From: Notospermus geniculatus
Lineage: Eukaryota > Nemertea > Pilidiophora > Heteronemertea > Lineidae
Direction: 5' to 3'
Assembly: GCA_002633025.1 (NCBI GenBank)
Contig: NMRB01000357.1
Location: forward strand, 229,040-293,039
DNA length: 64,000 bases
Numbering within the stretch: position 1 is the first letter of the stretch; every line of letters begins with the position of its first letter. This document shows positions 33,154-45,100 of this stretch, piece by piece. The notes under the pieces were generated by a model. The model worked only from the letters and a program-made list of their open reading frames with translations, made no database searches and was not told where the DNA came from. The translations under genes were made by a program, and so were the position numbers.

Positions 33154-36100
33154 GTTAGTATCCACCTTGCCTCTGATATGGGTTGTAGTGTCAGCCTTTG
33201 ACTGGTTAGGAGTCCTAGCAGTGCTGGAGACCCTAGCCAAGACTTCACCCTCAGTACTCACTGTCACGACTATCGTTCTGTTGTTGTAGGACCGACTTGC
33301 ATTCAGCTTGGTATACTGTTTGATTCTTAATTTCTCCAACTACTTCTCATTTCAGGTCATACCCTGATTCAGTGGTTACTCTCCGCCTTGGACGAGGGGA
33401 ACTATCTGTTCTACCTTCTCTCTGAGCAGGATCTACGCATCATGGCCGTTCAGTTCTGCACACATCTCTGCGCTGCTGGCATCCTGCAGCCTGTTGAGGA
33501 TACCCCAGCAACAAGGCTTGGATTCAGGGTAAGAATATTTGGTCGTGATAATGTATTTGTCCTAAACTGCCTACCCTGCTCTGCAGGACTTTGTTGCTGA
33601 CTCCTTCCCATGTACCTGCCCGTAGAGAGGGTGGATGGTGCCAGCATCGAAGCCATGCATGGCAGGACAAAAACTCCCATGTTCAGAAGAAAGATGTTTG
33701 GTTTCGTCAGTCGTCTTGAGTGTGAAACTTCATGTTTAGTTCAGCGGGAGTGGTCCCAGCCAATTGAAATTTCACCCAGGAGGATCAGAAAAAAGTGGTT
33801 GCTCATCTTCTCTGCGTTGTACGACCTTGGTTTCTTCTGAAGGTCATCCATTTACAAGGTCGGAAATGTTCAAGATTGTCAGCATTCTTCCCACTGAGTC
33901 GGGAATCTTGGTCAACACAGCTTGCAGTATCTCTCTCCACCCATATTCACCACAGCGATTACTTCTCCCCACATGAGGCAATAACACTTCACTCGTCTCC
34001 ACTTCCTTCATTACATGACCACTCGCTGTTTAACAACTTTGTTTTTATCTGTATTCTCGGTGAAGGCAAAGATGAGAGCATCATGATGAAGATGTTCTGA
34101 GTCATGAATATGATATCATTCGGGAGTTCACCCTTCGTGTCTGATTCGGCGTTTGCAGAGATAGAATTATTACTTTGAAAGTTGGTTTCAGCTGTGATGC
34201 CATTCATGCATTCTGGCTCACCATCGGGCTACCATCTACACTAGGCTCCGACCGCAAGACTTGCGTCTCGCATGCTACCCAGAAGATTTTGGATGCCTTC
34301 ATTGGCATGTAAAAGATGGACTTCTCCCCCCCCCCACACACACACACTTGCAGCTGGTATTTCTTGGTAAAAGTCCCACAACAGGTAGAGGTCGAATCAG
34401 TTTTCGTGTACACTGCATCTGTCCATCTGAAATCTACAAACTTTCACTTTCTGATGAGATCCTCTTTGAAAGGCATTTGGGAATCTAGCAGTAATGCCGT
34501 TTATCTAATGAGAGCTGACTTAGATGTACACGTACATCGTCAGCACTGACTATGAGAAAGACATCATCTCAGCTCATATCTGAAGCAGAGTTTGTACTGA
34601 AAAGCTACGTATAAGGCCCCATTCCGTACCTCAGTGGTTTTCTCCTCATTTTGAAGTCATTCTCTACTTCATCAACACATCCTACGCTTTCCCTTCCACT
34701 GACGTTAAAAGCTCCTCAGATTGGGAGAAAAATCCCACCCCTTGGAACAGGTCTTGCATCTTTTGTGTATTCGTGTTGGTGACCTTTCCAAGACCTGTGA
34801 TGACTCATTTTGGTGATTGTTGTCATGGTGGTTGTCGTACTTTGATCAGCCGCGTACATCGGCAAAATTTGCTGAGTATTTGATGTCTGATGTTTGAGTG
34901 TCGTCACATATCGTTGAAAAATATCATTTTTTGTTCATCCGCAGGCGTAATCCATTGTCTAGCTCGGTGCTTTTTGCCTGAATGGTATTAACTATTAGCC
35001 ATAAGCATGATATGTCCTTAAATATAACATTAGTTTGCAGGCTAAAGGCTCCACACACTTGTATTGAAGCAGAGTGGTACAAAAAACAAAGGATTTAGTG
35101 CTGAACATGGTGTGAAAGGCACTAATGTCATGAATGTGGAGAAGCCTACATAAGTTGGTTCAATGTGCTTCTACCCCCAGCCCTTCTACCCCTGAGCCAA
35201 TGGGGAGCTCTCCGAGAGCCCTTCAAACGTACTGGTACACTGATTCTGTCACCCAAAACCCCCAACCTCCGCCTCAAGTATTTCTCAGAAAGAGGTCTTT
35301 TTTGGTTGAGAATAAGTGATATGTACCTCACCGGCGGCGTGATTCTTTCTGAGATTGTCCCACTGAAATGAATGTTTTGTAACACTGTCAAATCTCATTT
35401 TGTATATGTGTGTATACATGGAATGACCTGCAATAATGACAACCTGATATAATGATGGTCATTACCACTGTTTGGTTCATGATTGGCTGTGATGATACAC
35501 ACATTTGCCATTCCTGTACATGTACATGCCGCTTTATGCTTTTCCATCGCCCTCTGGTTATCTCTCTGTCCTTTCTTCTGTTGGAGTTGGCGGTGAATGT
35601 GAAGGACTCTTCGCGCCCCTGGTGAGGTAAGCCTACAGCACAAACTTTTGCCAAGTGGTCAGTCATTCGTCAAGGACTGTCTGTGCTCATGTTTTCATGT
35701 TATTGCCCAAGTCATGGCACTCTCCTTAGGCTGGGTTCACATACAGCTACAGGGTAGACGGACAGGCCAGCAAACAATGGCTCCACAAAGGATTCAAGAC
35801 CATGAAACCTGTTTGCTGCCGTGTTGTCGTAGCGTGTAGCTCTATCATTTGTCTATGTGAACTCGGCCTTACGAGATCTTTCTGGAGAACTTGTGTAGCT
35901 GCTTCTTTGATGCTTTTGGCCGTCTTATTTAGCCTGATCCTATAAGTTGTGTAAGCCAAGCCAAAATTGCTGAGTGGGAACGGTGTGGGTCCCTCCTACA
36001 CAAGTCCAATTCTCTTCCATTGTGCTCCTGTGGCCGCATGATGCTGTGGGGTTAGGAAGCAACGATCTTCTGTCTGAGTCCCTTTTCTCAAAGTATTGGT

Positions 36101-39100
36101 CCTTTGTTCAAGATCACTGGTTCATCCGATCTGGTTGTCTTCCATCTTGAATTATCAAGGCCTACGGTCACTTCACCTTCAGACTTATGCTCCCAGAGTG
36201 TCTAGTCCGAATGTGTAGCGATGTCAATCCCTGATGGTTCAAGATGGTTGTATTCAGCAACAGTAGCAGTTTCTCTTCATAAAAAGAACCGGATGTTGAG
36301 TAATAAACCAAGCTCCCGTCAATGCAACATTATTTGTATACCGTACACATGTTGGCAATACCATGCTGATGTATTCCACCACTCTAAATTCTCTGATGTA
36401 ATTTGTTTTATGATACATGTATGAAAGTGCACTATGTCACGGTAACAAAAATGCAATTAGGCCTAAACTATGAATGATTGCTCATTGTCTGTGTAGGCTT
36501 GGCACATGCTGGTGTGTGAATGCTGGTTGACCGCGACGGGGTGAACGGATCTGTTGGCAAAATGGACGTCAAGAAGAAGACAACAACGAACAAGTATAAT
36601 GAAAATATTGTCAAGAATTTGGAGATCAAATGTTCGGTCAAGGTACGGGTGACGTACATGTATCCAGGATGGTGGTGGTGGTGATACTCCTGTCTGGCCT
36701 GTCTAGGCCTGTGTCACATCATCAGGAATGGGTAAAGGTGCATGACAGGATGGTTTCTCTCATTGGTGACGGCGAAGACTTTGTTCATTCCTTAAAGGAG
36801 AAGATTTCTCTTGGTTGATGATGGTGAAGGTGTTCGTTTATTCCTTAAAACTCCGTACAAACATTGATATCAGCCATCCTCCCACAGCAGGGGTTTGGGT
36901 TTTGACTTCGCTCCTCTTCATCCACTCGCAAACCGGTGTACACGAGGTAAAAAATCTTGCTGTGGGAGGTTGGTATCAGTCTTTCTGAAGGAAGGTTGGT
37001 GACGGTAATCTTGGTGATGGTGGTGGTGGGTTTGGGTCAGTTTCAAGTCCCGACACAGGCATGGTGCATGTCAAAGCATGTTGAACTGGCGTTGGGTCTA
37101 GGAACCATTTGAAGGCTGGAGACATCTCTCTTTGTTGAGGTAAAGAGAAGGGCTATTTGCCATTACAACAATGCCGTCTGCATGACAAAGACCTGGGAAC
37201 ATTTCACTTTATTGTAGCACCCTGTAGAATTGATTTTTTAGGTGGCTCTGATTGTAAGTTCATTGGTAACCTTATCAAAGTATTGAGAGCTTGCATCCCA
37301 AATATCACTTTCTACGTATTTTATAATCACCATGTATTTGACATCATTTTATCCATCGATCAATGATCTTGCTGACATTTTGCGTTTAAAAGTGTCAAGG
37401 TTTGTAATACATTCTTGGGTTGATTGCCAGGCTGCATTTTGAATGCATGGCTTGTGAACATCATCAGACATCCTCCCACCGCAGGGGTTTGGTCTCGCTT
37501 CTCTCCTCCGCTCGCACACAGAGAGTATGTGACATATACTCTCTGTGTGCGAGCAGAGGAGAGACCAATGCCCTGCTGTTGGAGGATGAATCATCAGACC
37601 ACTATGAAAGTATTTCTCAAAATATGTCAACTTTGCGAAGTTAAGTTTTGTACCCTTCCTCTTTGAATGTTCGTTCTGTACAGCATTGCTGAACTTCCAG
37701 AACAGTGGCCAATAAGCCAACCACACTAGGCCATGAAGGGAACGCTCTATGGCCAGCACTGTGACAGGTTAACCATGCCATTCCTGCAGGGGCACTAGTC
37801 TTGTACTGTTGGTTACAGTTAGTCACTTGTCTGGAAAATACCTCCTGTAACCCTCATCTTTTCCATCAGACACAATGGTGTTGATATTCAAAGGTGATCA
37901 CAAAGATACATCACCATTGAGAATGTGCTATTATTGATACTTGAAATAACCAATACGTTTGATGCTACCGTATTCTGTTGCAAATTATTTCATTTGTATG
38001 AGTGGAAGAGGTGACTCAGTTATCGTGGGTGGAGGTGGTGGGGATGCCACTGTCCTGCTGTGGTCTGAATATGTCTTATCCTCCTTGAGGGTTGACCTCG
38101 CGGCTCTATCAATGAGAGAACTGATGGTAAAACAATAGATTGCAAATTAATGTTCGAAATTGACAAGGTCATGTTAGAAATAATGTAAGTCTGATATGCC
38201 AGAAGTATGGGTGTGGGATTTTGACCATTGTGCTATTGACAGTAATGGCACCATGCCATTTTGGTTCTCAGGCATTTTGAGGAACACTTTCTTGCATCAC
38301 CCTGTAAACCACCAGTATCCTCTGCGTCTTCCTGACTGATTCCTCTCTTCTTCTTCAGCCGGACTCCATGTACGTCTGGACTAACAAAGAGAACATCCCA
38401 TCAACAGCATTTTCACAGGCCTTCACAGGATTTACACAGAAAAAACAGGAGGAAGCTGAAAAAACCATCACAGAATCTGGTAAGTTTTGAAACGAAGTTT
38501 TTACAAGTGATTTACATTTACGTGTTTCGTAGTCTCTCCAAAGATTGGCATGTCTGGTACGAAGGACAATGCGGTCACCCATCCTCCCACAGCAGGGCTT
38601 TGGTCTCATTCCTCTTCATACACTCACACTTTTGTGTGAGTGGACAAAGAGGAGTGTCAGACGCTGTCAGAGTGGCGCAATGGAAACATCGGCGCCTGTC
38701 ACCTCTGAGGTCGCGGGTTCGATTCCCGGTCGGGTCCGTGTCTCATGTGATAGAGAGGGCGACTCTCTTTGACAGCGCAGGTTTCCTCCGGGCACTCCGG
38801 TTTCCTCGCCCAATATTGTCTATAGAACCAATAATGCCGAATTTGGCGCTCGGTTCTCAACTCAATATTTTTAAAGAGGAGTGAGGTAAAAACCCCTGCT
38901 GTGGGAGAATGCAGTCACCAATCTCTAGGTTCTCACCACCACTTGCACATAATGACATCATATGATCATGGATGTGTGATGTTCACCTTCGATCTCTGTG
39001 GGCTCTCAACGTCTCTGGTGGGTCTGGGTCTTTGGCCCCTGACGTCTTCGTCACAACCAGAGGGGGAGGGGGGGATGCTGAATGTCTGAATTGATGTTGA

Positions 39101-42100
39101 CAATGCTACATGAGATAGCTGTGATACTGATCTGGGTAGTAGTGTTCAGATGTGTTTGAAGGTGCTTACAAAGTGCTTGTTTCTTTCCTACAAGCCCTAG
39201 AGGACAGCATACCTTTAATATCAATTGATGGTGAGTGCAGAGTTACTCATTGCATCAAATCTTTAGATTCTGCAAGTTTTACGATCGTTTTCCTCTTTAG
39301 CACGCAGGTAGTGGGGTCGTGCGAATTGTTGGTATGAATTTTCATTCTGCTTTTCCCGAAATCTTCGCTTCAGAACGTTTTGGCTTCATAGATTCGGTAT
39401 TATCTCCTAGTCTTTAGGGTATTTTGCCTCGTACGAGGACTATCTGAGTAGTGGTGTCCATTCCAGCTAACACATTCAAACCCTGTTGGGTATCATTTAC
39501 TTCCATTATATGGACACTCAAGGTGCCTCTTCAAGTGAGTTTTCGCTTGCGAGTTGGCTCTCAACGGGCAATTTACCATTGTTGGTCTCCTTATGACTCA
39601 CCCAAAGATCAATGACACCCCACAGTTTTCTTTGGCCAAGTTGCCGGTAAAGAGCCAACTTGCCGAGAAAACTCTGCATGGAGTAGTGCCTTTTAGATAC
39701 CGGTATACAAATGACCAGAGTCTGTGAGCTGTGAGAGTCGTGCCTAGGTTCTGTTCATTGATAACTCCGCCCATCTGCTAGTTCCCAGTATTGAACCAGA
39801 GAGATCACTTGCATGTGGACCAATGTGTGACACAGACATTCCTGGATTGACAGAGAATGTTATCGTGTGCACCTCTGTGAACTAGGACACTGGATTCGAA
39901 CGCTATGATGGCGTCGGTGGTCACGTTGCCCTCATCGCAGCGCTTCGGGCAACATGACGTGCCTCAGGTCACACAAAGGTGACAAAACGTCCAGTTGTGT
40001 CGCCGTCCCTTGCTGGCACCAGCTGTGTGTTCTGGTCCACTCTGGGCGAGATTGTGGCCATCTTCGCCTCTCCTCTCATTTTGAGCCCAGACTGCTAAAT
40101 CTGGACCCATGCACTAAATGCCAATCATGTCCATCAAACTCAATTACCTTGCTATTTATTTCTACTAATTAATTGAACTAATGAGCTGTGTCGTTAGACT
40201 TCATTCAATGTACGTCAAACTGACTGCTCAAGATTCTAATTCACTCTGTCCAGAGTCTTGTTGAAACCCAGTTTGGCTGTGTTGGGATGGACACGTTGAA
40301 CTGTGTTTTGAGTACCGGTATGCTGTTGAGGAGAGTTGTAATGCTGAGAAATGTAAATCTTGATGTGAGAAGTGACAGGTCTGTGTCCACCTGTGCCACC
40401 CTGACTTATAAAGAGGTGACAGGTCTAGTATCCACCTGTGCCGCCCCGACTTTTAGAGAGATGACAGATCTATGTCAACCTGTGCCACTCTGATCTTAAG
40501 AGAGATAACTGGTCTAGTGTTTACCTGTTCCACTCTGACCTTTAGAGAGATGATAGGGCGAGTGTCCACCTGTGCCACTCTGACATTGAGAGAGATGGCA
40601 AGTCCAGTGTTCACCTGTGCCACCCTGAACGTGCAGAGAAGAGACAGGCTTAGTATTCACCTGTGCCACCCTGTCCTTAAGAGAGGTGACAGGCCCAGTA
40701 TTCACCTGTGCCACCCTGTCCTTAAGAGAGGTGACAGGTGCCAGTGTTGACCTGTGCCACCCGGACATAGGTGATGAAGGTCCAGTGACTCTCAGCCACT
40801 GACCAGATTTTCCATTCAGAAATCTCGATCAGTTGTTAATCCAAGGACCCCTCGCCAACTGTGACATTTCGTCTCATCCTCTGATATCTTTGTTAGAAAA
40901 ATGATGCCACAGTTATTTATGGAAAATATGATTTCTTTGGATTGATTTATAAAAAAATGTCAATACCAGTGATGGCATTCTGGTTGGCTGGTGTCCTTCT
41001 GAAGGTCGGCGGTGTTCATTTTTGCTGTAATGTAATATTTTGTAACGTTGTTGGAGCCGATGGAATCATACCAAAAGGAACAGAAAAAATGTCCCCAGCT
41101 AAAAAAAGGAGAATGTCAAGCATTTTTTGTTGTTTTTGTGTTTTCAGAACACCAGACCTCCGTACAGACGATAAAGAAGAAACATCGTGAAGAACTTGAG
41201 ACAATAAAGGTGAGGTTTCGTGGGTCTTCGGATCGGGAGATCGACTCTGGTTCGGACAACATTCACATTGGTGGCTTTGGAATGATTGGCCCTTGTTGCC
41301 TTTAAAAAGGAAAGAGAGAAATAATTCCTCAATGTTTGTGCTCATGAGACTGCGATTATTAGAGCTACATGGTTTACAGACATGCCAGTTAACAAAGGTT
41401 TCACCAGGGGTTAGCGATTGTGAAGCCATAACTGGCGAGTCCATGTACCCAAAACCTCAGGGATGAGATTTTTCGTGATTTATCAGGAATTCCTGATTTT
41501 TGGTCTGCCGAAAATGTTTTCCTATTTTTATAATAAGGTTAACAAAAAGTAACATAATACAGCTTGACTTGGTGTTAATGGTAACTTGTGGTTTTCCGGA
41601 TTTTCAAACTCAGGCCAGTCTCATCACTGATACCTGTACATTTGCAGTCTTTGAGATTAGCAAGATCTTTCATCTGTTATCATTGATTCTGACATTACGG
41701 ATGAATGTTAAGAAAACAAAGCCTTCATTAAACCTTTCTCAACTTCGCCTCGGGCATCAAAGTGTTAACATTTCATTATTTCAACACATATTGATTGGGA
41801 GAGATCTAAATGACACCAGTATCATATCACCATTGTTATTCATGCTATGAGTCATAATGTGAGAAAATACAAGAAACCTGTTTGTTATTTAGGACAAAAT
41901 GTCGATAATGCGTCATAGGCCCGTAACAGCTGACTGACCACAGTCGTGTAGGCCCTACTTCAGGTGTAGCTTTGATATCTTTTAGACAGTTTTCTACCTG
42001 TGCTTCTTTGCATCATGACTTCATTGGTGGGTACTTGTGTGAAAAGGAAAGTGACATTGATTGTGTAGCACCTGCTGGGCAATGATCCCTGTCCCTTGGT

Positions 42101-45100
42101 TTCTGTGGCATTTTCCTTTCCCATTTTGAACCGTAATTCAGTTTAGTGTACCAGTACCTTCACTGCGACAATCGGCAATTCCATGGTGTTGTTTCATCTG
42201 AGGCATTTAAGCCATGTTTCCACTCCAGCAAATTCCGCCACAGTCTGCGGCAAGCAGAGCAGTTTTCACAGGCATTGGGATAATCAACAGGCCGTGCACT
42301 GTAAAACCATTGAAGGATTATCCAAAATCCTGTGAAAACCGGACCGCTCGCTGGAAACCACGGTGGAATCGGTTGTAGTGGAAGCAGGGCTTAGAGTGAA
42401 GTGTCATGTCAAAGGACTCACTGGAAAGTGAATGTAATGTGAAAGGGAAGCACGCAGAATATTTGGTTGTCGATCTTAAGTTTCACTCTCTCTAATGTTT
42501 AAGTTGTGTTCATTTCAGCAAGCTCATGAACTTCAACTATTCAACCTGCGTGGTGATCAGGCCATGAGACTATGCAAATACGAGGATCGAATTGATGCTC
42601 TTGAACACCAAGTTGAACGCTACAAAATTCTTGCCGGGATCGAAAGCCTGAAGCACGGTGCGTGGAATGATGATGACACCAGTAGCGAGCCTGGGAAAGA
42701 CAGCTACAAGGAAAAGGCTGATAAACTCAGTGAGAGAAAAGACAGCAGTTCTTTTGAGTCGGATACGTGTAAAAAAGAATCCGTGAGTGTTGGCACTGAC
42801 ACGAGTGATATTGAAGAAATCCACGGCGAGTTAGAATCTGCTATTATCAAAGGATTAATAGGTGTGGATGACTCGAGTGATTCTGATGATGATATGCCCT
42901 CCAGGCGGCGCTACGGTGGCTGGAATTATAGAAAGCACCATGATTATGATGAGGAATATGAGCAGTATAAGAGGGAGAAACGACAGAGGGTGTTGGATGA
43001 GAAACAACGGGAGAAAAAACTGCTGGAAATGGCCGAGAGGAAGGCGAAGGTTGGGGAGGGGATTGCTGAGGAAACGGTCGAGAAAGGCCCCGAGAAGGAA
43101 AACAACAAAGAGACACTACCTCCTCCAACTGTGCCTGAAGTAAAAACCGAAGATGCAACGCCTCCGCCTGCACCCCCAGCAGTTCCTGGTGGGGCAGAAC
43201 CCCAGGCTCCAGCGCCACCACCACCACCGCCGCCGCCGCCGCCTCCTCCCCTTCCCCCTGGTGTGCCACCTCCACCGCCTCCACCCCCTCCACCACCAGG
43301 GGGAGTCCCACCACCCCCTCCACCACCACCTCCTGGTGGGGTACCACCGCCACCTCCACCACCACCTCCTGGTGGTGGACCGCCACCACCACCGCCCCCT
43401 CCCGGCATAGGTAAACCTCCCATTCCAACTTTGGAAGTGGTCAAACCTCGGGTTTGGAGGAAGGAAATCCAACCTATGTCTCCTATGAAACCACTCTTCT
43501 GGAAAAGAATCCAAGTGGAACCAACGAAGGTCGTCCCACCAGAGCCTGGGTGAGTTCACTTATCTAGTGATTGCTGATATCATGAGTGACCTCCAAAATA
43601 CCGCTACTTGGAGGCACTCTGAGCAATTGTACCTCTGTTCAACATGTCGTCCCTTCCGCACTTAGTCAACGACGTCGTGATGCAGCATTTTCGCATTTGT
43701 TGGCTCTGAGGAACCTTTGGGTGATAAGCCCTCACCTGTGTTCAAAGAATCCCAGGGGTTTGTACTAGTACCACATGGGTCTCATTAACCAGGCGAGCTC
43801 TTTTGCAGAGAGAATGCATCCAGGCCGTTGTTTGAACCCCTGATGCACCCTTCACTACTTGTATGCATCATATTTTCACCAGTTGTTTCCCAAATTCCAG
43901 TGATCCGTCAACCACAGGTGATTCCCCGCCACCAACACCAGTCTGGGAGAAACTTTCAGAACTCGACTTCGATGAAACCTCCTTCTGCGACATGTTTGCT
44001 AAACCAGTCATCGAGAAGAAACGGACAAACGTCAAGAAGGAAAAACCCAAGACAAAACAAGTGGCGAAGATTTTGGATGGGAAGAGGTCACAGCAAGTGG
44101 GCATCATCATATCAAGTCTCAAGTTGGATATGGCTGAGCTGGAGACTGGTAAGCATGTTGACATCCGTAGACCTCCAAATTACAAGTCTGGTAGAGCAGC
44201 ACTACACCACTTAGACACTTGTGGTAATTGCATCGATCTGTGATGTTTCTGTACCTCCACATTACAAGTATAAGTCTGCTAGGGTTATTTTAATTTCACC
44301 CTTTCCTAGATCACTATCTAATACAAACTCTACAGCCAACCCTAACCCGACCATTGATCTAACCTGCTGGAGCAGCACTACACCACACAGACACTTGTAG
44401 TGCCATCTTTCAACAGGTCTTTGAACTGCTGGTAACTGTCGTCTCACATTTACTACTATACAAACAACAATGTGAGCCTGTGTGTGACTGCAGCTGTTTT
44501 GTTATCACTTATATCTCTCTTCCTTTCAGCCGTTCTTCAACTCGACACTTCATATCTGAACCAGGAGCAACTACAGCAGCTCTATGACTTAGTGAGTTCT
44601 CTGTTTTGATGAATACAGGATATTCCTCTAAAAGAGTGCAGCACCTGACGGGACAGCGTCCAAGACGTCCCGCACGTCATTCATGATGTTTTGAGGCGAG
44701 GCGAAAAAAAATCAGATTGTTTCACGACGTCATGATCGCTGAAACAACCGGATTTTTTTTGAGTCACGTCATGCGTTCAGAAATGACGTGCGGGACGTCA
44801 GGTGCTGCACTCTATTGGAGTGATAGAGTCTATTGATGTCTTGACCAAAGCTGCGTTCACACTGAAAACGACTTGAAAGCGTTTTCCGAAAAACGTTTTA
44901 CGGAAAACACTTTTGACCAAAAACGTGACAGTACAGAACAATTTGTGGCCGGGAAATCCACGATATGAGAACTCAGGTATTGTCATTGTGCAATCTCTCG
45001 TCTCGTTGCAGAAAGCCACGTCTGATGAACTCCAAAAGATCAAGAAACATGTCAAAGATAAGCCAGATGTTCCCTTAGATAAACCAGATCAGTAAGTAGC

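Noticed and set aside
40472-40768. 92- and 84-codon frames on both strands
   Set aside because: Both come from the 45-bp intronic minisatellite.
42847-43559. Minus-strand frames rich in Gly, Val or Trp/Arg
   Set aside because: They are shadows of the proline codons of the formin FH1 on the opposite strand.
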